Shown one piece after another: positions 8,734-19,991 of a stretch of DNA of 64,000 bases. Origin of the DNA: Vibrio atlanticus (GTDB taxonomy: Bacteria; Pseudomonadota; Gammaproteobacteria; Enterobacterales; Vibrionaceae); contig NZ_AP025460.1 in assembly GCF_024347315.1 (NCBI RefSeq), positions 248,001-312,000 on the forward strand, given 5' to 3'. Under the pieces are notes generated by a model. The model was not told where the DNA came from and did not search any database. It worked only from the letters and a program-made list of their open reading frames with translations. Each line of letters opens with the position of its first letter. Position 1 is the first letter of the stretch. The position numbers and the translations under genes are program-made.

Positions 8734-9498
8734 TTATGCCTCCTCTGCTGTTTTTACTTGCGATCCATCAGGCTTGAACATCGAGATAACGAAGTCCATT
8801 GAAGACTCAACTTTGCCTTGGTTTACAGCTGCTGCTGGATCTACTTTCTTCGGACAAACGTCAGAACAGTAACCTACAAACGTACAGCCCCAAGCACCGT
8901 TGTCGCCATTGATAAGCTTCATGCGCTCAGCTTTACCATTGTCACGGCTATCTAGGTTGTAACGGTGAGCAAGAGCAAGTGCCGCAGGGCCAATGAACTC
9001 AGGGTTTAGACCAAATTGAGGACACGCTGCGTAACACAAACCACAGTTGATGCAGCCAGCAAACTGTTTGTACTTCGCCATTTGCTCTGGAGTTTGGATG
9101 TTAGTGCCGTCTTCTGGCTTGCGATCGTTACCAATGATGTAAGGCTTGATTGCTTCAAGGCGCTCGATAAACGGCGTCATGTCGACAATCAAATCTTTCT
9201 CGATTGGGAAGTTAGCTAAAGGCTCGATCTTGAAGCCGTTCGGGTAGTCACGTAAGAAGCTCTTACATGCCAGTTTTGGCACGCCATCAACCATGATGCC
9301 GCAAGAACCACAAATCGCCATACGACAAGACCAACGGTAAGACAGGTCTTTATCTAGGTTATCTTTGATGTAACCAATCGCATCAAGTACCGACATGGTT
9401 TCATCAAATGGAACTTCAAAGGTTTGAAAGTGAGGTTCTGCATCGTGCTCAGGGTCATAACGCAGAATTTCAATTTTTTGGATTCGATTCGCTGACAT
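8734..9498 (-). CDS. frdB: Fumarate reductase iron-sulfur subunit B
   Basis: A 254-residue electron-transfer subunit. The [2Fe-2S] ligands are Cys58, Cys63, Cys66 and Cys78. The [4Fe-4S] and [3Fe-4S] clusters use Cys149, Cys152, Cys155, Cys205, Cys211 and Cys215, with Cys159 as the remaining ligand. It links the quinol site in FrdCD to the FAD in FrdA. Its start overlaps the last base of the frdA stop codon. Confidence 0.96.
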   Translation of the reverse strand: MSANRIQKIEILRYDPEHDAEPHFQTFEVPFDETMSVLDAIGYIKDNLDKDLSYRWSCRMAICGSCGIMVDGVPKLACKSFLRDYPNGFKIEPLANFPIEKDLIVDMTPFIERLEAIKPYIIGNDRKPEDGTNIQTPEQMAKYKQFAGCINCGLCYAACPQFGLNPEFIGPAALALAHRYNLDSRDNGKAERMKLINGDNGAWGCTFVGYCSDVCPKKVDPAAAVNQGKVESSMDFVISMFKPDGSQVKTAEEA

Positions 9499-11321
9499 TA
9501 TGCTTGCTCCTCTTCGCTCTTCTTCGCATTCTCTTCTGCCGCTTTTTCAGCAGCAGCGGCTTTCTCGGCTGCTTCACCGTATAGACGAGCTTTAGGTTGA
9601 GATTTAGTAATCTTAACGCCGCTGTAGTCGATAGTTGGTGCTGCATCTTCGTTGTAGAAAGATAGAGAATGTTTAAGGAAGTTCACGTCATCACGTTCTG
9701 TGCAGTTGTCGTCTAGACGTTGGTGTGCTCCGCGAGACTCTTTACGAAGGATCGCTGAGTGAACCATCGCTTCGGCAACTTCAAGGCCGTAACCCACTTC
9801 GATAGCGTAAAGTAGGTCAGTGTTGAACACTTTGCCTTTGTCTTTAATGCTGATCTTCTTGTAGCGAGCTTTCAGTTCAGTGATTTTGTCGATGGTTTCT
9901 TGCATCAAGTCTTCTTGACGGTAGATACCACAACCCGCTTCCATGGTGTGACCCATTTCAGTACGGATATCAGCCCAGTTCTCATCGCCTTCTTGAGCCA
10001 AGATGCCAGCGATGCGATCTTCAACCGCTTTCACTTGCTTAGCAATAGACTCTTCGTTCCAGCCTTTGAATTCAGCGGCACGTTTCACGGCTTGTTCACC
10101 GGCTACGCGGCCGAATACTACGAATTCAGCAAGAGAGTTAGACCCTAGGCGGTTTGCGCCATGTAGGCCAACTGAAGCACACTCACCAACAGCGAATAGC
10201 CCTTTAATGCGAGTTTCACAGGTACCGTTGGTTTCAATACCACCCATGGTGTAGTGAACGGTTGGGCGAATTGGGATTGGCTCTTTTGCTGGGTCTACGT
10301 TTACGTACGCTTTTGCAAGCTCACAGATAAACGGAAGACGCTCTTGCAGGTACTCTTCACCAAGGTGGCGAAGGTCAAGGTGTACGACATCACCAAGCGG
10401 GTGCTTGATGGTGTTGCCTTTCTGCTGCTCGTGCCAGAATGCTTGAGAAACTTTGTCACGAGGACCCAGTTCCATGTATTTGTTTTTCGGCTCGCCCACT
10501 GGAGTTTCAGGGCCCATGCCGTAATCTTGCAGGTAACGGTAGCCGTTCTTGTTGACGATGATACCGCCTTCACCACGACAACCTTCGGTCATCAAGATGC
10601 CAGTGCCCGGTAGGCCTGTTGGGTGGTATTGAACGAACTCCATATCACGTAGTGGAACACCGTGGCGATAAGCCATTGCCATACCGTCGCCAGTTACGAT
10701 GCCGCCGTTGGTATTACAGTGGTAAACACGACCTGCGCCACCGGTTGCTAGAACAACAGATTTTGCTTTGATGGTAACAAGCTCACCTTCAGACATGTGA
10801 ATCGCGATTAGGCCTTGTACTTCGCCATCTTCAACGAGCAAATCCACCACAAAGTACTCATCAAATCGTTTGATTGTGTCGTACTTCATCGAAGTCTGGA
10901 ACAGAGTATGAAGCATGTGGAAGCCGGTTTTATCCGCTGCGAACCACGTTCTCTCTACCTTCATACCGCCGAATCGGCGTACGTTTACTTCACCGTTTTC
11001 TTTACGACTCCATGGGCAGCCCCATTGTTCCATTTGGATCATTTCGCGAGTCGAGTTTTCAACAAAGTATTCAACAACATCCTGTTCACATAGCCAGTCG
11101 CCACCGCCAACAGTATCGTTGAAGTGGTTATCTAGGCTATCTTCGTCTTTAATTACCGCTGCTGAACCGCCTTCTGCTGCCACCGTGTGCGAACGCATTG
11201 GGTAAACTTTAGAAATCAGTGCAACTTCCAATTCAGGATTAGCTTCAGCTGCTGCAATTGCTGTACGAAGACCAGCGCCGCCTGCGCCGATGACTGCGAT
11301 ATCTGTGGTAATTGTCTTCAC
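9498..11321 (-). CDS. frdA: Fumarate reductase flavoprotein subunit A
   Basis: A 607-residue FAD subunit that reduces fumarate to succinate in anaerobic respiration. GAGGAG (residues 12-17) binds FAD. His45 in [10 protein letters not shown] is the covalent flavin attachment site. [20 protein letters not shown] contains the active-site His and Arg, and [13 protein letters not shown] completes the FAD fold. The C-terminal tail is Ala/Glu/Lys-rich. The start is GTG with GGAG upstream. It heads the frdABCD operon, divergent from epmA. Confidence 0.96.
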   Translation of the reverse strand: MKTITTDIAVIGAGGAGLRTAIAAAEANPELEVALISKVYPMRSHTVAAEGGSAAVIKDEDSLDNHFNDTVGGGDWLCEQDVVEYFVENSTREMIQMEQWGCPWSRKENGEVNVRRFGGMKVERTWFAADKTGFHMLHTLFQTSMKYDTIKRFDEYFVVDLLVEDGEVQGLIAIHMSEGELVTIKAKSVVLATGGAGRVYHCNTNGGIVTGDGMAMAYRHGVPLRDMEFVQYHPTGLPGTGILMTEGCRGEGGIIVNKNGYRYLQDYGMGPETPVGEPKNKYMELGPRDKVSQAFWHEQQKGNTIKHPLGDVVHLDLRHLGEEYLQERLPFICELAKAYVNVDPAKEPIPIRPTVHYTMGGIETNGTCETRIKGLFAVGECASVGLHGANRLGSNSLAEFVVFGRVAGEQAVKRAAEFKGWNEESIAKQVKAVEDRIAGILAQEGDENWADIRTEMGHTMEAGCGIYRQEDLMQETIDKITELKARYKKISIKDKGKVFNTDLLYAIEVGYGLEVAEAMVHSAILRKESRGAHQRLDDNCTERDDVNFLKHSLSFYNEDAAPTIDYSGVKITKSQPKARLYGEAAEKAAAAEKAAEENAKKSEEEQA

Positions 11322-11788
11322 AGTTATTCTCCAGTGTGATGCGGAGTATTCCGCTTGTTATTATAAAAAGCTTATTGGCAGTACTTACTAATTAATAGTA
11401 CGTAAACGGCATCAACCGTTTATTACCCCTAAGCCTTAAGTGGTAGGTTCAGTGTAAGAGAGGAAGGTATTCGAAAAGTTGATGCATTTGGGTTTTTAGG
11501 TCGGTAGTGCATATGGAGGCATAGAATTTATAGGTTATGTGACTGCAATCACGGCAATGAATTGTTGATAACGATTAGCCCACAGGGCTTGTGTTAACGG
11601 CTTGTTGAGTATGATTTTTGTTATCAATGTGGATGTAAAATCTGTATTGATAATTGTATTGTAGAACGTAATTTTCTGGCTTCATTAAAACAACATTTCG
11701 CTTTCAAGAATAGAAAGATAGAAGCTTACAAAAGCGATGAAAGGTGGTAATTTTCGTCGTTTAGAATTCAGTAATATGGAACTCAATA
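11322..11788. other. Divergent frdA-epmA control region
   Basis: 467 bp without a gene. On the frdA side there is a minus-strand TATAAT at 11365-11360 but no matching -35, which suits activator-dependent transcription. A strong CRP-type site lies at 11538-11553. I looked for a perfect FNR site (TTGAT-N4-ATCAA) and found only half sites, such as TTGATAACGATTA at about 11564-11576 and TTGATAATTGTATT at about 11647-11660. Confidence 0.5.
11538..11553. promoter_or_regulatory. CRP-like binding site
   Basis: TGTGA-CTGCAA-TCACG matches the CRP consensus TGTGA-N6-TCACA in nine of ten core positions. It lies between frdA and epmA and could act on either. Carbon-source control of fumarate reductase is the simpler reading. 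Confidence 0.6.
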
Positions 11789-12760
11789 ATGCACTCTACA
11801 TGGCAACCGGCCGCAACCATTAAGCAGTTAAAGCAACGTGCTGATATCCTTAATCAAATTCGTCAGTTCTTTGTTGAGCGAAACGTGATGGAAGTTGATA
11901 CGCCTGCGATGAGCCACGCCACGGTGACGGATGTGCATTTACATACCTTCAAAACTGAATTCGTAGGGCCAGGTTATGCGCACGGCCAGCCACTATTCTT
12001 TATGACTAGCCCAGAGTTTCATATGAAACGCTTGTTGGCTGCCGGAAGCGGTTGTATTTACCAAATTTGTAAATCTTTTCGCAATGAAGAAAATGGCCGT
12101 TATCACAACCCTGAGTTCACTATGTTGGAGTGGTATCGCGTTGGTTTTGATCATCATGATCTGATGGATGAGATGGATCTGCTGTTACAGCAGGTACTTA
12201 AATCAGGCACAGCAGAGCGAATGACTTACCAACAAGCCTTTATTGATGTGTTAGGTGTTTGTCCGCTGGAAGATTCGATGGATATGCTAAAGCAAGCAGC
12301 TGCGAAACTAGGGCTCAGCGACATAGCTGACCCCGAGCAAGATCGCGATACGTTATTGCAGCTTCTTTTCAGTATTGGGGTCGAGGCGAAAATAGGCCAG
12401 CAGGTGCCTGCGTTTGTGTATGACTTCCCAGCATCGCAAGCAGCGTTAGCTAAGATCAATCCAAACGATTCACGAGTCGCCGATCGCTTTGAGGTGTATT
12501 TCAAAGGAATTGAGTTAGCAAACGGCTTCCACGAGTTAGATAAACCGCAAGAACAACTTAAGCGCTTTGAAGATGATAATACCAAACGTATTGAGATGGG
12601 CTTATCACCTCAACCGATTGATCATCACTTGATTGAGGCATTAAAAGCGGGCTTACCAGATTGTGCGGGTGTTGCTTTGGGTATCGACCGTCTGATCATG
12701 CTGGCGTTAGGTTATGACCACATCGATGACGTGACGGCTTTCCCGTTCCCGCGCTCTTAG
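11789..12760 (+). CDS. epmA: EF-P--(R)-beta-lysine ligase EpmA
   Basis: A 323-residue lysyl-tRNA-synthetase paralogue that activates (R)-beta-lysine and joins it to Lys34 of EF-P. It has the class II catalytic fold without the N-terminal anticodon-binding domain: motif 2 is [20 protein letters not shown], and motif 3 is [15 protein letters not shown] near the C-terminus. The length matches E. coli EpmA (325). With epmB and efp in the same 6 kb, the window encodes most of the EF-P modification route; epmC is not seen. Confidence 0.94.
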   Translation: MHSTWQPAATIKQLKQRADILNQIRQFFVERNVMEVDTPAMSHATVTDVHLHTFKTEFVGPGYAHGQPLFFMTSPEFHMKRLLAAGSGCIYQICKSFRNEENGRYHNPEFTMLEWYRVGFDHHDLMDEMDLLLQQVLKSGTAERMTYQQAFIDVLGVCPLEDSMDMLKQAAAKLGLSDIADPEQDRDTLLQLLFSIGVEAKIGQQVPAFVYDFPASQAALAKINPNDSRVADRFEVYFKGIELANGFHELDKPQEQLKRFEDDNTKRIEMGLSPQPIDHHLIEALKAGLPDCAGVALGIDRLIMLALGYDHIDDVTAFPFPRS

Positions 12761-12793
12761 CTCTCTATTCAGTTAGTCCTACTTACCGTTTGG

Positions 12794-13681
12794 CTAACTG
12801 ACCAAAATACCAGTACCCACTACGGCAACAATGGCACCTATCCAAGCGTAGACGTTCGGTCTTTGCTTGGTGTATAGCCAGAGTATCGGTAACAACATGA
12901 TGGGTGTGGTTGAAGATAACAGCGCAACCATGCCGACATTGCCTTCCTGCAACGCATACAAAATCAACGTCATTCCTACTGCCATCGCTAGAAAACCATT
13001 AACCGCGGTAATCGCGAATATCTGCTTATTCATCGGGTTAAGTGCGCGTGAAAGTTTGGCGCCTGTTAAACGAAATGCGGAGTGAGCAACAAAAGCGGTG
13101 ATCATTCGAATGGCAGAAGCTGCAATTGGGTCGATACTGGTTTGCATCACAGGTTTGGCAATGATGCCGCCCAATGCTTGGCAGATCGCGGCAGTGATCC
13201 CCAGAGCGACACCAACCCACACGGTGCCCTTGATGGTTTCAAGCTGGTTGTTGGCTTGTCCTCGACGACCAAAAAATATCGCAGTTAATACACCACTAAA
13301 CACCAAAGCCGAGCCAATCAGCTCAATAGAGGTCATGCTTTCGCTAAACAAGAAGTAACCGAGAATCGCCGAGAACACGGCGTGACAAGAGAACAGCAAA
13401 CCCGCTTGGCGCGGTCCCATTCGGTTCAAACAGGCAAATAGGGCGGTATCACCAATGAATATACCAATCAGGCCAGACAGCATCATCGGCGTGATTAGAT
13501 TGGCTTCGACAGTTGACCAACCTCCGGTAAACCATGCCATGCTCGATAAGATGATCGCGGTACAACCCATTCTCCAACGGCTATAGGCGAAAGAACCTAA
13601 GTGTTGAGCAGGCTTTACTGACATTAGGCTCGCAATGGCCCAAAGAAAAGCGGCAGCTAGAGCTAACCATTCAAATCCCAT
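12794..13681 (-). CDS. EamA/DMT-family transporter
   Basis: An inner-membrane carrier of about 295 residues with ten predicted helices in two EamA repeats. The first ends near residue 130, and the second begins near GVALGITAAICQALGGIIAKP. The family exports amino acids, purines and other metabolites; no substrate can be read from sequence. I placed the start at the ATG at 13681 (MGFEWLALAAAFLWA), the usual N-terminus of the fold. A longer frame from 13732 adds 17 residues and neither start has a strong ribosome site. It converges on epmA with a 33-bp gap. Confidence 0.8.
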   Translation of the reverse strand: MGFEWLALAAAFLWAIASLMSVKPAQHLGSFAYSRWRMGCTAIILSSMAWFTGGWSTVEANLITPMMLSGLIGIFIGDTALFACLNRMGPRQAGLLFSCHAVFSAILGYFLFSESMTSIELIGSALVFSGVLTAIFFGRRGQANNQLETIKGTVWVGVALGITAAICQALGGIIAKPVMQTSIDPIAASAIRMITAFVAHSAFRLTGAKLSRALNPMNKQIFAITAVNGFLAMAVGMTLILYALQEGNVGMVALLSSTTPIMLLPILWLYTKQRPNVYAWIGAIVAVVGTGILVS

Positions 13682-13841
13682 CTGAATAACATCCTTGTGT
13701 CTGGGATAAATTAGCTCATCAATATGCATCAAACCGAACTGAGAACAAAGTGATTCTTATGAAAGAACTACTTTGTTTCAGTGATTGGTTTATGTCAGCT
13801 GTCGCTCGGTGGTGTGGTTCACTTACTTTGCTTGAGTCGCG

Positions 13842-15722
13842 CTATACCTTAAATCGCTCCACGTCTTGGCGCATCGACTCGGCAGCGCTACTCATTTCAT
13901 TTGAGCTATTGCGACTGCTTTCAGCTTGCTGTGCAAGGTCATCAGAGGCATCCTTGATTCCTTGCGTATTACGGCTGATGTCTTCGCTGACCGCGCGTTG
14001 CTCTTCCGCAGCACTCGCTATTTGCAGCGCCATATCGTTGATTTCAGTGATTGCCTGAGTGATCTTAGTCAGGCTGCCATGAGCTTGTTCTGCGAAGCCA
14101 ACACTGTTCTCTGCTAACTGAGTGCTGGTGGTCATGCTTTCAACGGCATGTTCGGTATTTTTCTGCAGTGTTTCAATCATCACGCGGATCTCTTCCGTCG
14201 AGCCATGCGTTCTTTGGCTGAGCACTCGGACTTCATCGGCGACAACGGCAAACCCACGACCTTGTTCACCCGCTCGAGCGGCTTCAATCGCAGCATTCAA
14301 TGCCAACAGGTTGGTCTGTTCGGCAATGCCTTGAATGGTGGATAGGATCTGGTTGATGCTTTGAGCATTACTCTCTAATTCACGAATAACATTGGCTGCA
14401 TCTTCAACCTGAGTCGCAAGGCCTGTAATCGCATCGCGGTTTTGTTGGATTACCTCTTGGCCTTCGTTACAAGCGGTGGCGGATGCCTGAGAAGCGGATG
14501 CCGTTAATTCGGCATGGCTAGCCACTTCGGCTGCGGTGGCGGACATCTCATGAATCGCGGTCGCAATTTGGTTGATATCGTTTTGTTGATTCTCAACGCT
14601 AATCGAAGATTGGGTCGCCAGTTGATTGGCTTTCTCTGCATGGTTGTTTAAATCGTGGCTGTGCTCTATTACGCCCTTCAACATGCTTTGCATCTGGCTT
14701 AAGAACTGGTTCACGAGCTCGGCAAGTTTGCCAATCTCATCCATACGTGTGATATCAATGCGCTGAGTGAGATCGCCTCTGCCTTGAGCGAGCTGAGTTA
14801 AGGCTTCAGACAAGGTTTGTAATGGAGAAAGTAGGCGGTTGATGACCACGGTACTCGCAATTGAAATGATGATGTACAACACCAAAGAGGTCAGCGTGAT
14901 GAATTGAATGGCATCGGATACTGCAGAAAACGCCATTTCTTTATCGATAACGATACCTAGCGACCAATCGGTGTTCGGGACATTGGCAATATAGACCAGC
15001 TTATCGCCTTGACCAGGCCAAGTGAGAGTGGTGATCATTTGGTCTTGGAGCAGTTGTGACACCTTGTTGGTCGTGAGTTCTGGATTCAAACTGGTCAGTG
15101 GTTTTTGACTCAACTCTTCATCACTGTAGGCGACGATGTTGTTATTACCGTCGACTAAAAAAGCAAAACCGTCATTATCGAGTTTTACATTGAGTACGGT
15201 ATCAATAATGCTGGTTACGGTTAAGTCTGCCGCGATAACACCCTGTCTTTCACCATTAAATGCTTTAGCGAAACTGATGACAATGCTGCCGTCAAAATCT
15301 TGATAAGGTTCGGTAATGATGAGTTCGGATGTCGCGTTTGCATCTTTATACCAAGGGCGGGATCGTGGGTCGTAGTCTGCTGGCCAATCCTCAGCCTTGT
15401 CGCCATAAGCTATACTGCCATCACTGAATCCTGCATAAACAGACAAGAATTGCCCGGCTTGCTTGGTGATCAATAACTCGCGATCAGAGTTGCTATTGCT
15501 TGAAATGGTCGATTCATTGGCAAGCATCATATCACTGCGGATTGATAACCAATCGGCAATGTAGTTCGTCGTACCAACACTCACGTTTTTCACCTGTTGG
15601 TTGATCGCGACTTCAGTTTCTTGAGTAAGCTGATTAACAGATATCCAAGCTTGAGCGCCACTTACGACGGCAATAATAACCGCGATAGCGATCTGAATTT
15701 TGAACTTAATAGTATGTCTCAA
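13842..15722 (-). CDS. Methyl-accepting chemotaxis protein
   Basis: A 626-residue chemoreceptor. Membrane helix 1 is at about residues 8-28. A large periplasmic double-CACHE sensor follows (about 35-270), with WYKDANAT and PYQDFDGSIVISFAK typical of dCACHE_1 ligand pockets, which often bind amino acids. Helix 2 at about 275-298 leads to a HAMP domain and a long signalling coiled coil. The hairpin tip (EQTNLLALNAAIEAARAGEQ, about residue 470) is the conserved CheA/CheW contact. No C-terminal CheR-binding pentapeptide is present. The ligand is unknown. Confidence 0.92.
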   Translation of the reverse strand: MRHTIKFKIQIAIAVIIAVVSGAQAWISVNQLTQETEVAINQQVKNVSVGTTNYIADWLSIRSDMMLANESTISSNSNSDRELLITKQAGQFLSVYAGFSDGSIAYGDKAEDWPADYDPRSRPWYKDANATSELIITEPYQDFDGSIVISFAKAFNGERQGVIAADLTVTSIIDTVLNVKLDNDGFAFLVDGNNNIVAYSDEELSQKPLTSLNPELTTNKVSQLLQDQMITTLTWPGQGDKLVYIANVPNTDWSLGIVIDKEMAFSAVSDAIQFITLTSLVLYIIISIASTVVINRLLSPLQTLSEALTQLAQGRGDLTQRIDITRMDEIGKLAELVNQFLSQMQSMLKGVIEHSHDLNNHAEKANQLATQSSISVENQQNDINQIATAIHEMSATAAEVASHAELTASASQASATACNEGQEVIQQNRDAITGLATQVEDAANVIRELESNAQSINQILSTIQGIAEQTNLLALNAAIEAARAGEQGRGFAVVADEVRVLSQRTHGSTEEIRVMIETLQKNTEHAVESMTTSTQLAENSVGFAEQAHGSLTKITQAITEINDMALQIASAAEEQRAVSEDISRNTQGIKDASDDLAQQAESSRNSSNEMSSAAESMRQDVERFKV

Positions 15723-16013
15723 GGTTTATCCCTCCTTCTTGGATAAAAGGCTAATGACAGCGACGCGTTGGATTGCGAACGGATGTGTCTCTGCTAGGTG
15801 TCTAGTGTCGTTATATTTAAAGTTCGAAACGTGTTGAAAATCATAATTTAAATATATATATGATTATTTTTAATAAACAGTGAAGTGGAATCACAATTGG
15901 TTGCTGCTAAGGTGTTAATTGTTATCAGGATTTATCGTATTGGTTAAAATCTGGTAACCCGCCAGCTAGCGAGATCACGATTACTAGCTGGACGGAAGGG
16001 AGGCATTGACGTG

Positions 16014-17429
16014 CTAAGTGATAATAAACAGCGCGAGGTAGACCATCAGTAAGCCGACAATCCCTAAGATGATACCCATCTTCGCCATGTCTTTGCTTTC
16101 AATTAGCCCGGTCGAGTAGGCCAGAGAGTTGGGCGGTGTAGACACTGGCAAAATCATCCCCAGTGATGCTGAGAAGGCGACCACAACCAGCAAGCCTTGT
16201 AAGCCTCCAATTGCTACTAGGCTTTCCATAGAAGCGCCAATCGCAGCTGCTATCGGCATCAGCAAGTTTGCGGTAGCTGTGTTCGACATGAAATTAGCCA
16301 TTAGCCAACACACGATAGACAGCGTTAGTACCACAGCAGTCGGCGAGAGCGATTCATAATCAATCGCGTGTGCGAGTGCAGCGGCTAAGCCTGTTTTATC
16401 CAAGCCAATCCCAATCGCAATACCACCCGCAACCAGCCACAACACATCCCAGTTAATCAGCTTGAGTTCTTCTTTACCCATGATGCCAGTGAGAGTAAAA
16501 ACAGCCAGTGGAATGATAGAGACCACATAAGTGTTCATGCCATGCAGTTTGGTGGTCATCCACAGTAAGATTGTCGCAGCGAAGGTGACGTAAACCACAA
16601 TCGCTCGCCAGCTCTTTCTAAATTGTCCATCAAGCTTGAGAACCATATTTCTTTCTTTAGAAGGGAAGAGTTTTTGTAGGAGAAACCAAGCGATGGTGAG
16701 TTGGATGATCACAAAGGGTAAGCCCATCATCATCCAGCTAAGAAAGTCGATACTGTTCTCGCCAGTTAGGTATTGCAGTGCGATCGCATTGGGTGGTGTA
16801 CCTATGGGTGTCGCGATACCACCGGTATTGGCGGCGATTGGAATACACAACACGAGCGCTTTAATCCCCATGTCGCCTTTTGGTGCAGAGGCTACGATAG
16901 GACCTAGCAATGCGAGCATCATTACCGTTGTTGCGGTATTTGACATGAACATTGAGAACACGGCGGTGATAAGCATTAAACCCAGCATAATAAAGCGCGG
17001 TTCTGTGCCAAATGGTTTGAGCAGCACGCGAGCTAAATTGTTGTCGAGTTCGTATTTGGATGCGGATATCGCAAGAGCAAAGCCACCCATGAAAAGGATG
17101 ATGATTGGTGACGAAAATGCACCGAAGATGTCGGTATATTTGATTAATTCACCGAGATCGTGTCCTGCTGGTGGGTTTCTAAATAGATGTAAACCCTTGT
17201 CGGAAATCATCACCAGTTCAAGCGCAATGATCAGAATTGACGTGGCGAATACTGGAACGGGTTCAAGCACCCACAGTAGAGCTGCTAGTAAGAATATCGC
17301 CAACAAGCGGTGTTGAATCAGCGTGAGGTCATCGATAGGTATGGAATCTATTGGCATGAATAACACGCCTAAGGGAATCGCAAAACAAATCAACAGCTTG
17401 ACCAGAACGCCAATATTGAGTTTAGGCAT
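16014..17429 (-). CDS. DASS/SLC13-family sodium-coupled anion transporter
   Basis: An inner-membrane protein of about 471 residues. Each of its two inverted halves holds an SNT substrate- and Na+-binding motif (FMSNTATTVMM and FMSNTATANLLMP), followed by Pro-rich hairpins (ATPIGTPPNAIA and PVSTPPNSLAY). This is the dicarboxylate/citrate/sulfate DASS family; C4-dicarboxylate is most likely, but the substrate is not certain. I favour the ATG at 17429 (MPKLNIG), which has GGGG nine bases upstream, over one at 17444. Confidence 0.87.
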   Translation of the reverse strand: MPKLNIGVLVKLLICFAIPLGVLFMPIDSIPIDDLTLIQHRLLAIFLLAALLWVLEPVPVFATSILIIALELVMISDKGLHLFRNPPAGHDLGELIKYTDIFGAFSSPIIILFMGGFALAISASKYELDNNLARVLLKPFGTEPRFIMLGLMLITAVFSMFMSNTATTVMMLALLGPIVASAPKGDMGIKALVLCIPIAANTGGIATPIGTPPNAIALQYLTGENSIDFLSWMMMGLPFVIIQLTIAWFLLQKLFPSKERNMVLKLDGQFRKSWRAIVVYVTFAATILLWMTTKLHGMNTYVVSIIPLAVFTLTGIMGKEELKLINWDVLWLVAGGIAIGIGLDKTGLAAALAHAIDYESLSPTAVVLTLSIVCWLMANFMSNTATANLLMPIAAAIGASMESLVAIGGLQGLLVVVAFSASLGMILPVSTPPNSLAYSTGLIESKDMAKMGIILGIVGLLMVYLALFIIT

Positions 17430-17748
17430 GTACAAAGACCCCATGAATAAAATATCTTCAAATAGAGTAAGTTATCTGGATTTTTGGTACTTGGAGACGG
17501 GTTGTAAAATCGAAAAGTTGTTTAAGGTTTCGACAGTTGTTTTGCTTTTGGTCAATATTTCATCTGGGCAATTAGAGGCAAGAGTGAGAAGCAGCAGGTG
17601 GCTGGGCAGGGGGGAGGATTGAGGTTTGAAAGCTTGGGTTGTTAGAGCTTGAGTAGGAAACGAATTGGTAGAGTTCAGAAAAAGGCGCGTTCTTCTCTGA
17701 TATAGAAAAAGTAACGCGCCTTTAAACTAAATGAGTTAACTCAGATCG
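17430..17748. other. Intergenic stretch, nothing identified except a terminator
   Basis: About 320 bp between the transporter promoter side and the 3' end of psd. No ORF or RNA family is recognised. The only clear structure is the psd terminator at 17681-17723. Confidence 0.6.
17681..17723 (-). terminator. Terminator downstream of psd
   Basis: AAAGGCGCGTT (17681-17691) pairs perfectly with AACGCGCCTTT (17713-17723), with a long loop. On the minus strand it is followed by TTTTT. Confidence 0.65.
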
Positions 17749-18660
17749 TTAAGCTTGGTCAGTGTTCTCTGCTGAATCAACAGCTTCAGTCTCAACGTCT
17801 TTACCCGCAATGTGCGCGAAAGGAGTGCCTAGAACGGTTTTCTCACCATTCTGCATAGTGTCGTCAAACTTGATTGCATCTTTAGCAAACAGGTTGATAA
17901 CCGTTGAACCAAGCTTGAAGCGACCCATCTCTTCGCCTTTCTTCAAGATAATAGATTTATCACCTTGTGCTGGGTAATCCCACTTGTAAACCGAGTTACC
18001 GCGAGGTGGCGTGATGGTGCCAGCCCATACTTGCTCGATGCTACCTACGATAGTTGCACCAACCAGCACTTGTGCCATTGGGCCAAACTCAGTATCAAAG
18101 ATACAAACCACACGTTCGTTACGTGCGAATAGGTTTGGAACGTTCTCTGCCGTTAGCGGGTTTACTGAGAAAAGATCACCGGGAACGTAGATCATCTGAC
18201 GCAGTGTGCCGTCGCATGGCATGTGCACACGGTGATAATCACTTGGCGACAAGTAAAGCGTTGCGAATTCACCGTCTTTAAACTCATCGGCTAGGTCTGC
18301 ATCACCACCAAGCAACTCACGTGCTGAGTAGTTATGGTTTTTAGCTTGAATCAGTTGACCATCAGTAATTGGGCCAAACTGACTTACACGTGCATCAGCA
18401 GGGTGAACAATAACAGAGTCACCTTCTGCGATAGGGCGCATGCCTTCTTTCAATTCACGTACGAAGAATTCATTGAATGTCTTAAAGTGTTTTGGATCGC
18501 TATGCAGAGCTTCATCCATGTTCACTTTGTATTGCTTGATGAACCAGTTAATGATCGCTGTCGTTAAACCACCCGCTTTAGCAGACGCCAGTTTACCAAC
18601 TAAACGAGTCAGGCCATGTTGTGGGATCCAGTACTGCAATCCAACTTTAATCTTATCCAT
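17749..18660 (-). CDS. psd: Phosphatidylserine decarboxylase proenzyme
   Basis: A 303-residue inner-membrane-associated enzyme that makes phosphatidylethanolamine. It cleaves itself between Gly251 and Ser252 in the LGST motif; Ser252 becomes the pyruvoyl cofactor. Asp90 and the HRVH pair (His143/His146) correspond to the catalytic Asp/His of the E. coli enzyme. The tail after about residue 285 is acidic and variable. The psd-rsgA order, transcribed away from orn, is the same as in E. coli. Confidence 0.95.
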   Translation of the reverse strand: MDKIKVGLQYWIPQHGLTRLVGKLASAKAGGLTTAIINWFIKQYKVNMDEALHSDPKHFKTFNEFFVRELKEGMRPIAEGDSVIVHPADARVSQFGPITDGQLIQAKNHNYSARELLGGDADLADEFKDGEFATLYLSPSDYHRVHMPCDGTLRQMIYVPGDLFSVNPLTAENVPNLFARNERVVCIFDTEFGPMAQVLVGATIVGSIEQVWAGTITPPRGNSVYKWDYPAQGDKSIILKKGEEMGRFKLGSTVINLFAKDAIKFDDTMQNGEKTVLGTPFAHIAGKDVETEAVDSAENTDQA

Positions 18661-18785
18661 TGTATTAATTTTCCAATGCTAATTGTTTTTCAATTAAATC
18701 TGTCGATGACGGTTTAGGGCGCGAGATGTTACTTAAGTTCGCGCCAATTGTCAGTAAATGCACACATTTGTTCACAAAAACGCGA

Positions 18786-19841
18786 TTAGAGATCGGCTTT
18801 CTTGCTTCGTGAGTACTGACGGTTATCTTTGTTGTCAGCCATTGTTTCAATAATGCGGTGGTAGCTAGCAAAGCGTAAGCGGCTAATTTTTCCGTCTTCA
18901 ACGGCTTCACGCAGAAGACATCCTGGGTCGTCATTGTGTTTACAATCGCGGAACTTACAGCCACCTAGGTATGGCTTGAATTCAATGAAAGCATCTGTGA
19001 CTTCATCGGGTTCTAAATGCCATAGGCCGAATTCACGTACCCCAGGGGAATCGATAAGATCACCACCAGAAGGGAAGTGATACAAACGCGCTGCTGTGGT
19101 GGTGTGTTGACCCAGTCCTGAGTTTTCAGAAACTGCACCTTCTTCAATGTCCAATGTTGGCATCAGTGCATTCACTACGCTGGATTTACCTACGCCAGAT
19201 TGACCAACGAAAATGTTGATACGATCTTTCAGTTCAGCTTCCAACTCTTTGATGCCGTAACCCGACTCTTTACTCACGAACATGACTTTATAGCCGATTT
19301 TCTCGTATATCTTCAGTGTTTCGCGGTATTCGCTAATTTGTTGTTCTGTCAGCAAGTCGACTTTATTGAGTACAACTAAAGGGGCGATATTCACCGTTTC
19401 AGAGGCGATCAAGTAGCGGTCGATGATATTAAGTGATAGCTCTGGTAGTACAGCTGAAACGATAACCATTTGGTCTACGTTTGCGGCAACCGGTTTGAGG
19501 CCGTCATAGTAGTCAGGGCGAGTTAGCATTGATGTTCTTGGCTCAACGGCTTCGACAACACCTGAGATGCCAGCCATTGACTCAAGCCCTGCGCGCCAAG
19601 TTACTCGGTCACCAGAAACTAAAGTCTCAATACTACGGCGTAAGTTACAACGGTGAACTTCGTTGGTTTCAAGATCTTCGATATCGGCATGTTGACCAAA
19701 GCGCGTAATCACGAGTCCGCTTTTTGTTCCGCCAAGCATGTTCTCGTCCCATTGGATAGAATCTTCTTTCTTGAGTCGCTTGTTCTGGTTGCTACGTACG
19801 CGACGTACCTGACCTTTGGTTAACTTCTTTTTTTTAGCCAC
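18786..19841 (-). CDS. rsgA: Ribosome small-subunit biogenesis GTPase RsgA
   Basis: A 351-residue circularly permuted GTPase that checks late 30S maturation. The N-terminal OB fold (about 35-110) is followed by G4 (NKVD, 159-162), G1 (GQSGVGKS, 213-220) and the rest of the permuted G domain. A C-terminal zinc finger follows ([14 protein letters not shown]). The first 25 residues are strongly basic and probably contact rRNA. It lies upstream of psd and divergent from orn. Confidence 0.95.
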   Translation of the reverse strand: MAKKKKLTKGQVRRVRSNQNKRLKKEDSIQWDENMLGGTKSGLVITRFGQHADIEDLETNEVHRCNLRRSIETLVSGDRVTWRAGLESMAGISGVVEAVEPRTSMLTRPDYYDGLKPVAANVDQMVIVSAVLPELSLNIIDRYLIASETVNIAPLVVLNKVDLLTEQQISEYRETLKIYEKIGYKVMFVSKESGYGIKELEAELKDRINIFVGQSGVGKSSVVNALMPTLDIEEGAVSENSGLGQHTTTAARLYHFPSGGDLIDSPGVREFGLWHLEPDEVTDAFIEFKPYLGGCKFRDCKHNDDPGCLLREAVEDGKISRLRFASYHRIIETMADNKDNRQYSRSKKADL

Positions 19842-19991
19842 AATTTTTCACTTAACACATCTAACTTGATGATTGGGAACTCAAACAGGATGTTGCTACT
19901 GCCATATGATTTCAATGGCTCTAAAGCTAGTTTGAGTATAGTTATTTGGGTATAGTACCTCTTTTATACATAAACAAATAGGCGACGCCTT

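Noticed and set aside
9900..11205. Plus-strand ORFs of 80-120 residues opposite frdA
   Set aside because: They are antisense shadows of a strongly conserved gene and match no protein family.
13750..14345. Plus-strand ORFs opposite the chemoreceptor signalling domain
   Set aside because: They are antisense to the most conserved part of the chemoreceptor.
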